From an uncultured Planctomycetales bacterium (GTDB lineage Bacteria; Planctomycetota; Planctomycetia; Pirellulales; Thermoguttaceae): DNA of 64,000 nucleotides. The stretch's first letter is position 1; every line of letters begins with the position of its first letter. This document shows, in pieces, positions 43,301-50,046 of the stretch. The position numbers were made by a program, and so were the translations under genes. The notes below the pieces were generated by a model, which ran no database searches, was not told where the DNA came from, and saw only the letters and a program-made list of their open reading frames with translations. The stretch is taken from the NCBI GenBank assembly GCA_937889015.1, contig CALARR010000070.1, positions 1 to 64,000 of the forward strand. The letters run 5' to 3'.

Positions 43301-45434
43301 TCTCCGCTTCCGGCGCCTCGCGCTGGAGTTGTTCCAGGGTGGCCTTGATCGTCTGGTGATCGCTGGGCAAGGCCAGGGCCACCAGGTCGCGCGTCTGGCT
43401 GTCGACGCTCAGGGTGGCGCCGGGAACCAGCGTGCGCAGCAGGCTCATCGTCGACGCGGGATCTGCCGTCGTCAGCCGATAGGTCTGCACGGCGCGTGTC
43501 GTCTCCGGAGTCCCGCCGCCTCCCAGCTTGCGCATGGCTTCGGCCAGGCGTTGGTGTTCTTCGGGAAGGGCATAGGCCATCAGCTTGCCGGCCTTGGCGT
43601 CCACGGTCAGCTTGGCCTTGGGGGCCACGTTCTGCAGGGCCGTGGTCACCTGGCTGGCGCTGATGTCGCCCAGAGGATAAACCTCGATCCGCGGCGCATT
43701 GTCGGCACTGGCTTGGCTCTCCATCTGCTCCAGCACGGCTTTGACCACGCCCTGCTGCGTGGGTCCGGCATACGCGCTGAGGTGGTTCGTGCGCGCATCC
43801 CCGACAAACGTGGCGCCCGGCAGCAGGGTGCGTAGCACTTGGGCGGCTGCCAGGGGGTCGGTGCTTCGCAGCGGATAGATCACCAGTTGCGGCGGTTCCA
43901 TTGGTCCGCCCGGCCCCATCAGTCCGGCTGGGATCGACTGGATTACGGACTGGATGGCCTGCATCACGCCGGCCGTGTCGGTGACCATGATCTGGCCCGT
44001 GGCCGGCAGTTGTATGACCTTGCCATAGGGGCCCAGCAGGGGCTTGATCTCCGCAGAGACATCATTGGTGCTACGGCCTTCCAGTGGAAAGAAGACCTTG
44101 ACGAATTCAAACCGCCCATGCTTGCTCAAGTCTTCCAACGAGACACGCGGAATGAGGTTGTCCGGAATCCCGTCATGGATGTTCACCACCAGCAGCATCT
44201 GCTCGTGGCGAATCAGTACATAACCCTTGGTGATCAACACGCCGTTGAGAAGATCGATCGCCTCGGCCGGCGAATAGTCGCGCGTATCCGTGTAGTTGAA
44301 CGTGCCTGGTGGCGGCGCATCCAGCACCAATGACAGATTGGCCTGTCGCGCAAACCACTCCAGCACGTCGATCCAACGCTGGAAGCGGAAGTTGAAACGC
44401 AGGCGTGCCTCGCCGCCGGAACGGGATTCGCCGCCAGAACGGGACTCGGCGACCGGCCGCGTCTCTGAGCCGCGTCCTTCGGGCGTGGCCTTGCGCGTCA
44501 GTTCGGCACGCTGCTCCTGGGTCAGAACCTCGGCGAACTTGACCTCGAATTCGCGATAGATCTTCATCCGCTCGGGTTGCGGCACTTTGGCCATGGCCTG
44601 CGCGCGCTCCGTCACCAAGGCCGTAACCTGGGACCGCTGTTCATCGGTCAGCTTGAGCCGTTCGGCAATCGTGGAGTGGGCGATCTTGGCCAGCGTGAAA
44701 TCGCGCGGCAGGGCATCCACCACCGCCTGAGCGGAAATCTCGGCGGGCGCAGCCGGCGCGGCATCGCTTGGGGACGCCGCCGTGGCCGGCGCGGCGTCGG
44801 GTGCGGGACTGGCGGCCGGGGCGCCGGCACTCGACGGAGGACCCGCGGCAGGAGCGCCATCGGGTGACTTGCCGGATTCAGCTTCCGGCTTGGCTGTCGC
44901 GCCGGGTTCGTCCGGCTTTTCTTCCTCTTTGCCCGGCTCCGGCTTGGCGGCGTCCGGAGCCGCGGTCGCGGCTGGGGTGGCGGCGGGACCGGTTGCCGTG
45001 GCGGGCTTGGCGGCCGGTTCCGCCGCGGCGGCCGTCGGCTTACCCGGCGCAGAAGCGGCGACCGGCTTCGCAACCTGGGTCGTATTGCCCGGCATCACGG
45101 CCGGTCCGATCGGTTTGCCCCCCAATGGCGAATAGGTTCCCTGCAGGGATCGCAGTTGCGGACTGAGGTTTGCGGCCGGGTCGCGCGTTGTGCGATTGGA
45201 CTTCTCCACGACACTCGCCTTGGGCGCGGCGACAGGCGTCTTGGTCTTCTCCGTCCGGGCGGCGGCCGTCTTGCGAGCCGCTTCCAGAGCCGCGGCGCGC
45301 CGCTTGGCCCGATCAGCATCGTCGGCGCCTCGCAACACCTGGGCAGTCAGAATGGCGCATCCCAATGCCGAGAGAATCAGACAGCTACGAAATGAGGAGC
45401 GCGGCACAGCCAGGACTCCGAGAGGTGTGAACAT
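34395..45434 (-). CDS. Giant protein of about 40 secretin-N-like modules, no pore domain
   Basis: About 3,679 residues. Order: a signal-like helix (SSFRSCLILSALGCAILTAQ), an Ala/Pro-rich segment to about 230, a Spy/CpxP-like helical stretch (AERLKLTDEQRSQVTALVTE), and a secretin/TonB short N-terminal-like domain (FRFQRWIDVLEWFARQANL). About 37 consecutive modules of roughly 70-90 residues then fill about 500-3160, with consensus A-LRTMFPDAQFSVGxDPxKLVAWARPxDHxxIKxAVxEM. After a Pro/Ala linker (about 3200-3400), two to three further modules (FILQNARASNVASML, IPVKNTDAASIEGILRNVF) and a Ser/Thr-rich tail end the protein. The modules match secretin N1-type folds, but no secretin barrel motifs occur. 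The ATG at 45434 lacks a Shine-Dalgarno; a GTG at 45407 has GGAG upstream and may be the true start. It probably forms a periplasmic repeat rod or ring stack beside the T2SS; function unknown. Confidence 0.85.
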   Translation of the reverse strand: MFTPLGVLAVPRSSFRSCLILSALGCAILTAQVLRGADDADRAKRRAAALEAARKTAAARTEKTKTPVAAPKASVVEKSNRTTRDPAANLSPQLRSLQGTYSPLGGKPIGPAVMPGNTTQVAKPVAASAPGKPTAAAAEPAAKPATATGPAATPAATAAPDAAKPEPGKEEEKPDEPGATAKPEAESGKSPDGAPAAGPPSSAGAPAASPAPDAAPATAASPSDAAPAAPAEISAQAVVDALPRDFTLAKIAHSTIAERLKLTDEQRSQVTALVTERAQAMAKVPQPERMKIYREFEVKFAEVLTQEQRAELTRKATPEGRGSETRPVAESRSGGESRSGGEARLRFNFRFQRWIDVLEWFARQANLSLVLDAPPPGTFNYTDTRDYSPAEAIDLLNGVLITKGYVLIRHEQMLLVVNIHDGIPDNLIPRVSLEDLSKHGRFEFVKVFFPLEGRSTNDVSAEIKPLLGPYGKVIQLPATGQIMVTDTAGVMQAIQSVIQSIPAGLMGPGGPMEPPQLVIYPLRSTDPLAAAQVLRTLLPGATFVGDARTNHLSAYAGPTQQGVVKAVLEQMESQASADNAPRIEVYPLGDISASQVTTALQNVAPKAKLTVDAKAGKLMAYALPEEHQRLAEAMRKLGGGGTPETTRAVQTYRLTTADPASTMSLLRTLVPGATLSVDSQTRDLVALALPSDHQTIKATLEQLQREAPEAEKFQLMTYAINTADPTALQRMMKNMFPGLQITVDLKNKRLMVWAPANDQAAVKEALGRIDQPVEGQSQEVFKAYSIGGIDPKSTIRMLQDLLPDMRFSLDPKAGTLLAWGRPGDQETVAAMVKELAEPDVAERPEIEIYSVGEGDTSSVGTMLRTLLPKARVVPNLKVGTVAVWALKADQEVARATVEKMSTKEAPDRARTVVVYDLGASAGAEAKAVKVAAAKPAKGAKGAKAGATTKVVPATGILATLRTMFPDAQFTIGSDPQRLIAWARPSDHEEIKKALAEMTKPEPKELAPQMIIYALDTVPAATAMPILRAMFPESQFNAGPDLTKIAVMARPNEHKEIKAAIDQIVKPEPADSAFSLVVYTLESASKTVAAAKPVKGKPVAASGGASAAAAIPLLKQMFPRAQFAVGPEPNKLLAWARPVDHQQIGKAVTEMSKPEPPENAPRVVTYVLKATTAVKALPIVRSLVPDAQLTTGSEPNQLIVLARPADHESIQALTEQLGQPESQDAARSVVVYTLESGTASAAMAVLRPMFPVATFSSGSEPTRLVAWARGEDHESIRNVLAQIAKKEPPETARTIVVYTVEAVGSDVRGARGAKGAARGGSGAAAVIPILKPMFPDAQFTVGADPTRLVAWARPADQPAIGKAVEELTRKESPETAPRLEIYTVDNVTAAAAMQILRTMFPEAQFSPGPDPAKLAAMARPAEHKQIKAAIDQIAKPDSAETAYVLVAYTVDATAAANAPTPKGAKGRAATPTPSATGVITLLKTMFPRAQFAVGTELSQLLAWARPADQAEIRKAIEEMSKAPPPEIAPKMLVYTLEGITASSAMQVLRNIFPEAQFSVGPEPSKLVAYARPEDHEGIKTAVEQLGQKDSPDTARTIVVYTLESGSAMSAISTLRPMFPNVQFSYGSEMSKMVAWARPADHEALKAVLAEIATKEPADIARTLMVYTVDAPAIGAAAKGGRGGARGAASNPALMVLQRMFPDAQFTVGSDPRRVIAWARPADHADIQKALTEMSKPESPETAPRVEVYTLTRGTAANAMTILRTMFPDAQFSVGSDAAKVVAFARPNDQASIKTALEQMSKEESAETAYTLVVYTVETTSAPGQTGPKGKATTTTLGAAGLIPVLRTMFPQSQFSVGADPARLIAWARPTDHKEIAKAVTEMSKPEPPETAPRVVVYDLQTVTAVAALPILKVMFPDAQFSAGADPSKVVALARPSDHKAIAGAVSEMSKKDTSKNAFTLTIYTVESVGGASAAKGGRGARAGGTGAAAAIPVLRTMFPQANFAVGNDPNRLVVWARPSDHTEIAKAVTEMSKPESPETAPRVEVYTLTRGTAANAMTILRTMFPDAQFSVGSDAAKVVAFARPNDQASIKTALEQMSKEESAETAYTLVVYTVETTSAPGQTGPKGKATTTTLGAAGLIPVLRTMFPQSQFSVGADPARLIAWARPTDHKEIAKAVTEMSKPEPPETAPRVVVYDLQTVTAVAALPILKVMFPDAQFSAGADPSKVVALARPSDHKAIAGAVSEMSKKDTSKNAFTLTIYTVESTAGVVLRAGRASSGGGAAAAMTVLRTMFPQAQFAIGSDPNRLVVWARPTDHAEISKAVTEMNKPEPVETARRIVTYDLDTVSAVAALPILRVMFPDAQFSAGTDATKVVAYARPNDQEAIKAAIAEMARKDAPERAYTLAMYTIEPKRGTSGAGKTGRAASSGGAAAAITVLKTMFPQVQLAVGTDPNRVIVWARPADQAEIRKAIDEMNKPEPPETAPHVVTYTLESSNATNAITILRTMFPDAQFSAGTDPSKVIAFARPADHEQIAVAVRQMSEKEPPETARTAVAYTLPSGAKNSGWTVTTALKGMFPSAIFGVGATPNSIVVFARPTEHPEIKTAIDAMSQKEPMDTAVYALEGVTALNAMKMLQGAFPDAQFTVGSDPNKLVVLARPSDQAIIKSAVEQMMKREPAETAPRIAVYTVHMGGSGGGVGRRSVAALRGAAGAIPALKTMFPDAQFSVGSDPSRLVVWARPYDQAQIEKAVAEMGKPEPPETAPRAAVYDVRSIAQPTAIQILQTAFPDAQFAAGSDPNKIVAWARPDDQEQIKRAIAQFEAEGLPGSDRTLSVYPMRREDAGSLTQMLDPLLKKNVYLVTDAARNRLLVWADAKHQATMKQIVEQFSKEVAGVQEPVSRVYRFQLADPRAAQTALAALVPAASIALDATNRSLVVTAMPDDHLKIEATVREMDRSDVGEAPRLEVHRIASADGLSLLRILTALYRTRSDVQVSLDEKNNAIVAVAPPSQHEIIRQLVQQADQGGLADADAMLDMYSLKNVDSTAVMSVLNTVFQRQNAKVQLSIEPRTNQLVAIARPEQHALIRATLERMRGDEQELEIFQLESTDVSTAQMAINRLFAENGMIGLANAPQVDVDVVGQQLFVRATAEQMAQVRDLLIRLGESSLAETHGDTRRTRTIPFQGNPLSALEEIQKVWPQVRPNQIKIINATKAAPDQQAPLPSPKPEAETPMPLDMAPQTPSPKAIPLAPVVAPTPDAAPTPPSASPAAVPQPPAAQQPAVPAPQSETTKPVEAAKPDEPAKPAETPKTESQPAGKTTGAPAKNPFVFAAMQVEPPAAPLPSEPLPPGEPPKVEPGMEHPAASVPSGLQPAGEPASAPADAAPTQPHLPAGLQARPARPPVSASALTKQRSASRSAEKKAALRQSVTGAPIEVIINEDSITISSDDLRALDQFESLLRAAQQHGGMAGRNMHVFILQNARASNVASMLSQLYRTTPSGRRGGTAASTILVIPDDRLNALVVYTNRADRQTVENLVRMLDSPEVGLVNASRVRMIPVKNTDAASIEGILRNVFKTHVDNFGVEPVTNSVVVMAPAKVSDEVARVVKTLDEAVGNDPSRKLRLVPLQKTNAPRVQDALNTILKTTTTRRSGTAVSGSSTRSSSAWGVQTAPSSTTGTRSGSTTGH
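38644..39355 (-). repeat. 712-bp duplication, copy 1
   Basis: Identical by eye, wherever compared, to 39538-40249 (offset 894 bp, exactly 298 codons). It encodes three modules of the giant protein plus flanks. Identity appears to begin at GACTCCACCGTG and end at CTCCGTCA. Confidence 0.9.
39538..40249 (-). repeat. 712-bp duplication, copy 2
   Basis: Second copy of the in-frame duplication in the giant gene. The 182 bp between copies encode a different module of the same family, so the period is four modules. Confidence 0.9.
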
Positions 45435-45817
45435 TCGGAAGGCGGGATTAAGGTCTCTACAAGTATCAGGATAAGTAGGCTAGCCAAAACAGTAAAGCTT
45501 TTTCAGCCCGCCTTTTACGTTTCCGACGACTAGAGACTCGCTATACCCCCTAAAGCCACACTTCGTTCGGTCCCAACTACCCCTTGTGAGCGTTAAAACA
45601 AACAATGAAACCACCCTGGCGAGTGTACGTTGTTGGCACTGCCCGCAAAGCCTGAATCGTACCGCTAAACCACTCTTTATGGTGGTGACGAGTCAGGACC
45701 GAGACCGGGAGTGTGTCGCGGCTGACGAATACGCGTCGCAGGCAGGTGTCGCGTGCTCGGCGCGTGGTGCGACGGTTTGCCCTCCGAAACGGGCACTCGG
45801 GAGACTCGCGCTGCGAG
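45435..45817. other. Intergenic region upstream of the giant gene
   Basis: No gene seen. The candidate promoter for the giant gene lies near 45468-45496. A weak hairpin (ACCAC ... GTGGT, 45669-45686) lies about 130 bp past the end of the oxidoreductase gene at 45818; it has no T-tract. Confidence 0.5.
45468..45496 (-). promoter_or_regulatory. Candidate promoter of the giant gene
   Basis: On the minus strand: TTTACT, 17-nt spacer, TATCCT. This would place the transcript start near 45461, giving a short leader before either the ATG at 45434 or the GTG at 45407. Confidence 0.4.
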
Positions 45818-47149
45818 TTACGCAGAGAAGTCCTCGGGCCTCAAATCGATCATTCGCCGGGCTTGAATGGCTTCGTGGACCTTATGGACGACGACCTCCG
45901 TGCGGAAGGCCACATCGGCTGGGCAGGCCAACTCGGCACGGCCGCGCACGGCGTCGAAGAAGTTCTCCAGGTGCGGTTGGTGCGGTGGTTTGTCGGCCGT
46001 CACCGGTAGATCGTAGCCGATTACCTGGCCCGTTTCTCGCACGTGGACCTCGTTGGGGTCCTCCGCCTGGGCCGGTTTGGCCTGTGGCGTGGGCGGTGCG
46101 GCCGTCGCCGCAGAGTCCTTCACCACCAGCCCTTGCCGGACCCAGGGTTCCCAGTCCGGCGCGTGCGGTTCGCGATAGACCTTGTTCCAGCGCGCCGTTT
46201 CTGAGAGGCGGAGCGAGGCCTCGGTGCCCAACAATTGCTCCCAGTTGCCGCCGCCACTGGTCGTGGTTAGCACCTGAAAGCTGCCGCGAACCGTACCCGA
46301 GCTCAGGGGGTACTCGATGATCGCCATGGCGTTGTCGTACCACTGGCGGCCCTGGTAGAAGTCGCACCCGCCGCCGGCCAGGATCGAGCGCGGCTGGACT
46401 TTCAACAGGCCGTCGATCGCGTCGACCAGATGCGCCCCGAGATCGGCAAACGGTCCGCCGCCATACCGCGTGTAGCTGCGCCAGTTGCGCAACTCGTGCA
46501 TACTGGCGTAGCCGTACTGCTTGAGCATGTCGTCCGGGATGGCCTGCCGCTTGGGCCAGCCCAGGTCTTCACGCACCGCGTGGCAGCACTGTCCGCCGAC
46601 ATGCGTGATTCGTCCCAAGAGGTTGTGGGTAGGCAATTTCTGGGCATACAGATAGCGCGGATTGCTCCGCCGCTGGTAGCCGATTTGCAGCCGGCGGCCC
46701 GTGGCCCGCATCGTGCGGACCATCGAACGCGCGGCGTCCAACGAGTTGCTCATCGACTTCTCGCAGTAGACGTGGAGCCCGGCCTGCAGGCAGGCATTGG
46801 TCTGCTCGGCGTGCAGGAAGTCGGGCGTGGCGACGATCGCCGCCTGGAGATCCTTTTCCTTGGCCAGCAACTCGCGATAGTCGTCGTATTCGGCCGGATC
46901 GTGCTTGTAGGTTTCCAGCAGGTACTTGGCCGACTTGCGGCGGTACTTCCAGATGTCGCACACGGCCCGGAATCGCAGGCCCGGAATCCCGGCCGCCGCA
47001 TTGAGCAGCGTTCGCCCCTGGTCGCCGGCCCCGATCAGGGCCACATGGATCTGTTCAGAAGGGGCCTGGGCTGCCGTGCGCAGGGCAGGCAAGGCCACGA
47101 CCGCCGCACTGGCCGCCAGTCCGCCTTGAAGAAACGTACGACGTTGCAT
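45818..47149 (-). CDS. Tat-exported Gfo/Idh/MocA oxidoreductase 1
   Basis: 443 residues. Tat signal MQRRTFLQGGLAASAAVVAL, then an NAD(P)-binding Rossmann motif (IHVALIGAGDQGRTLLNAA), then AIVATPDFLHAEQTNACLQAGLHVYCEKS with the EK pair typical of the family. The C-terminal GFO_IDH_MocA beta domain contains GGGPFADLGAHLVDAIDGLL. Such proteins oxidise, reduce or isomerise sugars and polyols; Tat export suggests pre-bound cofactor. It is the last gene of the six-gene operon, after an 87-bp spacer with heptamer repeats. Confidence 0.85.
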   Translation of the reverse strand: MQRRTFLQGGLAASAAVVALPALRTAAQAPSEQIHVALIGAGDQGRTLLNAAAGIPGLRFRAVCDIWKYRRKSAKYLLETYKHDPAEYDDYRELLAKEKDLQAAIVATPDFLHAEQTNACLQAGLHVYCEKSMSNSLDAARSMVRTMRATGRRLQIGYQRRSNPRYLYAQKLPTHNLLGRITHVGGQCCHAVREDLGWPKRQAIPDDMLKQYGYASMHELRNWRSYTRYGGGPFADLGAHLVDAIDGLLKVQPRSILAGGGCDFYQGRQWYDNAMAIIEYPLSSGTVRGSFQVLTTTSGGGNWEQLLGTEASLRLSETARWNKVYREPHAPDWEPWVRQGLVVKDSAATAAPPTPQAKPAQAEDPNEVHVRETGQVIGYDLPVTADKPPHQPHLENFFDAVRGRAELACPADVAFRTEVVVHKVHEAIQARRMIDLRPEDFSA

Positions 47150-47156
47150 GGGTGAA

Positions 47157-47191
47157 CTTTCAGTAATCAGCTTTCAGCGATCAGCCGTCAA
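47157..47191. repeat. TCAGCNN heptamer array
   Basis: Consecutive 7-bp units TCAGTAA, TCAGCTT, TCAGCGA, TCAGCCG, TCAAGGT in the spacer between operon genes. Shorter traces occur at about 24183-24196 and 25873-25893 in the T2SS operon. Confidence 0.7.
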
Positions 47192-47236
47192 GGTTGCAGT
47201 CCGGGGCGATCCGTGGTTGATTTCAGGCACACACCT

Positions 47237-48208
47237 TCACGCGTGCCACGGCCGCGCGCGCTGCAGTTTGCTGTCGAGGACTTGCCTGAAGATCTGCACG
47301 TCTTCGGCGATCTCGAAGTCGAACATGCCCGCCAAGACGAAGTCGGCTCCGCCTTCGATCGCGAAGCGGAAGGCGTCCTTGGGTGGAATGGCGCCGGCGG
47401 CCATGACCTTGAAGGCCAGCCAAGGCTTTTCCACGCCCTTCATGAAGTCGATCGTCTCTTGCGGATGGCTGCACCAATAGCCGGGAAACTCAGCCACGGG
47501 ACCGCCGATCTCGTCCGGCCGGGGGCCCGTCTTGTACTTGTGGTGGTGCAGGGTCTTGATGTAGAAATCGGCACGCACGCCCTGTTTCTCGCACTCCTGG
47601 ATCACGCTCAGATCGTGGGCCCCTACGCCGGATGGCACGCCTTGGGCCTTGGCCAGGTCCACCACCTTGCCGATCAGGTCCACCTGCTGCTGTTTCACCA
47701 GTTGGTCGGCGCGCACGCCCCACAGGTACACGGCGTCCACGCCGTCGTCGACGATCTGCTGGACTTGTTCGGCATACTTGACCAGCCCCGGCTCGATGGG
47801 GGCCGTGGGGCAGATGATCCACTGCATCTTGCCCCCCCGCTTGTCGCGATACTCCTTGAGCATGTCCATGACGTTGGACGCCGTGTGGATCACGAGGGTG
47901 TTGATCCCCTGCGACTCGGCCAGGGCCATGGTCTCGAAGATCTTCTCCTTGGTGTTGTATTGCCTGGTGAGGTTGTACACATAGCGCAGGTCGCGGCTGT
48001 GCGTGTAGTGCGTCAGCAAGTTCCCGCCCAACAGCATCCGGCTGACCTGCAGATCGCCGATCTTGCCTACGGGCAGCGGGCCGCTTGCGGGGGCAGCGGG
48101 GGCTGCTGGCGCGCTCTGCTGCGCGGCAGCCGATTGCGCCGCCGCAGTCACAGCCGAAACGGTCAAGGCGCTGCCCAGGAAACGACGTCGGGTCACATCG
48201 CGGATCAT
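47237..48208 (-). CDS. Tat-exported aldo/keto-reductase-like TIM barrel
   Basis: 323 residues from the ATG at 48208, overlapping the upstream stop by 4 bp. Tat signal TRRRFLGSALTVSAVTAAA. The body contains LLGGNLLTHYTHSRDLRYV, ETMALAESQGINTLVIH, DDGVDAVYLWGVRADQLV, FYIKTLHHHKYKTGPRP and VEKPWLAFKVMAAGAIPP. The (beta/alpha)8 pattern and GGN/TA-like start resemble aldo/keto-reductase-related proteins of planctomycetes, but the catalytic Asp-Tyr-Lys-His set is not evident, so the activity is uncertain. Confidence 0.65.
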   Translation of the reverse strand: MIRDVTRRRFLGSALTVSAVTAAAQSAAAQQSAPAAPAAPASGPLPVGKIGDLQVSRMLLGGNLLTHYTHSRDLRYVYNLTRQYNTKEKIFETMALAESQGINTLVIHTASNVMDMLKEYRDKRGGKMQWIICPTAPIEPGLVKYAEQVQQIVDDGVDAVYLWGVRADQLVKQQQVDLIGKVVDLAKAQGVPSGVGAHDLSVIQECEKQGVRADFYIKTLHHHKYKTGPRPDEIGGPVAEFPGYWCSHPQETIDFMKGVEKPWLAFKVMAAGAIPPKDAFRFAIEGGADFVLAGMFDFEIAEDVQIFRQVLDSKLQRARPWHA

Positions 48209-49116
48209 GGTTGGGCTCCGGTGCGGGAGGGCGCGCGGCGATTCAAGTCGCGCCAGGCAAGGATCGAACGCTCCAGGATTGCGCGCGGCTCGCCGGGAAT
48301 GCCGTAGCACTGCATGCCCACCGGTCCGCGGTAATCGATCTGATCGAGCAGCTTCATCAAGGGCACAAGGTCGAACGTGCCGGAATCCAGGGGCAGGATC
48401 CAGTTCGCCCGGTTCTTGGGATCGAACCCGGAAGTGCCGTTAATGCTCACCAGGAACAGCCGCGCCCCAGCCCGGCGGAGGACCTGTTCCATGCTGGCCG
48501 GGTCTTCCGCGGCCAGGAAGTGGCAGAGGTTGAAGGTCAAGCCGACATTGGGCCGGTCGACCTTGTCGATCAACCGCAGCAGGTCGTCCATCCGCTCGGC
48601 GTAGAACCGCACGTGGGGATACAAGGCCACGCGCAGTCCGGCGGCCGCGGCCCGGTCGGCCACCTGCCGGAGCAGCTCCACGGCCCGATCGTCCCCTTCC
48701 GTGGATTGCGGCTTGTATTGCTTGCTCACCACGCCCAGCCAGACGATCGTTGGGCTGCCTTTGAGCGAATCGATCATCTCCAGGAGTCGTGGATCGTAGC
48801 CCGGCTGGCCCGGGTCGACGTTGACCGTCGTGTAGACGGCGAACATCTGCAGATTCTGCTGGCGAACCGCCTGGAGCATCTGCGGCGCGTCGGCCAGCGA
48901 TGTGTAGGCCAGGCCGTCGTAGCCCAGTTCGGCCGCCAACTTGGGAATCGTGCACTGGAACTCGAGGTTGCTGTTGCGCGGCAGGCCGACACAGAAACAG
49001 AAGAAGGGCCGCGACGTCGGTTGGACCTCGCCAGCCATCGCCGACGCGTGGGCCGGAAGCGCCGTGAGCAGGGCCAGGAAACCGCTGATGATCGACCTGG
49101 TCGGCACGCGCGTCAT
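48205..49116 (-). CDS. Exported sugar-phosphate isomerase/epimerase-like TIM barrel
   Basis: 303 residues from ATG 49116 (AGGGGG upstream). Signal peptide MTRVPTRSIISGFLALLTAL. The xylose-isomerase-like (AP_endonuc_2) barrel shows IPKLAAELGYDGLAYTSLAD, ALYPHVRFYAERMDDLLRLI, VGLTFNLCHFLAAEDP, ILPLDSGTFDLVPLMKLLD and YRGPVGMQCYGI, where His, Asp and Glu metal ligands normally lie. The usual E ligand in the last strand appears as Q/C, so the metal site may differ. It is coupled to the genes on both sides. Confidence 0.7.
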   Translation of the reverse strand: MTRVPTRSIISGFLALLTALPAHASAMAGEVQPTSRPFFCFCVGLPRNSNLEFQCTIPKLAAELGYDGLAYTSLADAPQMLQAVRQQNLQMFAVYTTVNVDPGQPGYDPRLLEMIDSLKGSPTIVWLGVVSKQYKPQSTEGDDRAVELLRQVADRAAAAGLRVALYPHVRFYAERMDDLLRLIDKVDRPNVGLTFNLCHFLAAEDPASMEQVLRRAGARLFLVSINGTSGFDPKNRANWILPLDSGTFDLVPLMKLLDQIDYRGPVGMQCYGIPGEPRAILERSILAWRDLNRRAPSRTGAQP

Positions 49117-49162
49117 GACCATCCCCCTGCTTGTGATCATATTTTGCACACTACGAGTGCTG

Positions 49163-50017
49163 CTACTTCAGCGTCTTCAACACGCCCTGCAGGAACTCGA
49201 CGCTGGCCCGGGTGTTCTCGTCCGAGCCGTGACATTCGATCGAAACCACGCCGTCCCAGTGCGTGGCGTGCAGGAATTCCAGGCACTTGCGGATGTTGTC
49301 CGCGTTTACGCCTCCGCCCACAGGGACGATCGAGCTGCCAATGCCCGTCTCCTCGCCGCGCACCGCGGCGGCCAACTCGGGGCTCACGTCCTTGATGTGG
49401 CAGTGCGTCAAGTAGGGGCGGAAGTCCTTCAAGAATTCTACCGGATCACGACCGGCAATGAACGTGTTGCCCGTGTCGAAGTTGAACCGCAGATATTCCG
49501 AGTCGAAGTACTTGAACAGGCGGTGCATGAACTCGGGGTGACTGGTATAAGGGCCGTGGGTCTCCACGTTGATGATGACCTGGTAGTCCTCGGCCCAGGA
49601 CAAGCACTGCCGGTAGTTGTCGCAGGTGACTCGAAAAACCTCTTCAAAGCTCATGCCGGGAATCTCGAAGGCCCCGTCCACGGTGTCCACCATCGGACAG
49701 CCGATGTCGGCCGCAAAGCGGATGGACTGCTGCACATACTGCACGCCGAAAGCCGAGCCGTTAGGGCCCATCATGGGATACGAGCCGTCGATCTGCGAGG
49801 GGGCGAGCCCCTTCTGGTCCAGGTAGCGTCGCAAGGCGCGTGGATTGGCCTGCAACGAGACCCCCGGATCGTAGCCCAGGGCCTGGATGAAGTTCTGGCC
49901 GTGGATCACGGCGAATTCCACGTGTTTCAGGCCCGTGGCGACGATCTTGTCCACGGCTTGCTCGAAACTCTGGCTCAGCGGACGCCAATTGTCGGTGTGC
50001 AGTCCCAGTTCAATCAT
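49163..50017 (-). CDS. Cytoplasmic sugar isomerase/epimerase-like TIM barrel
   Basis: 284 residues, no signal peptide. The AP_endonuc_2/xylose-isomerase-like fold has KIVATGLKHVEFAV, YQVIINVETHGPYTSHPEFM (Glu ligand), LRFNFDTGNTFIAGRD (Asp ligand), YLTHCHIKDVSPEL (His ligand) and WDGVVSIECHGSDENT (Glu ligand), so all usual metal-binding positions are present. GGAAGAAAG precedes the ATG at 50017. It probably isomerises or epimerises the sugar product made by the exported enzymes. Confidence 0.8.
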   Translation of the reverse strand: MIELGLHTDNWRPLSQSFEQAVDKIVATGLKHVEFAVIHGQNFIQALGYDPGVSLQANPRALRRYLDQKGLAPSQIDGSYPMMGPNGSAFGVQYVQQSIRFAADIGCPMVDTVDGAFEIPGMSFEEVFRVTCDNYRQCLSWAEDYQVIINVETHGPYTSHPEFMHRLFKYFDSEYLRFNFDTGNTFIAGRDPVEFLKDFRPYLTHCHIKDVSPELAAAVRGEETGIGSSIVPVGGGVNADNIRKCLEFLHATHWDGVVSIECHGSDENTRASVEFLQGVLKTLK

Positions 50018-50046
50018 GGTCTTTCTTCCGTTCGAGAGGGCAGAGG

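Noticed and set aside
34395..45434. Giant gene considered as a polyketide/nonribosomal synthase or adhesin
   Set aside because: No carrier, adenylation, cadherin or Ig-like motifs; the repeated unit matches secretin N-type modules also found in the nearby gspD.
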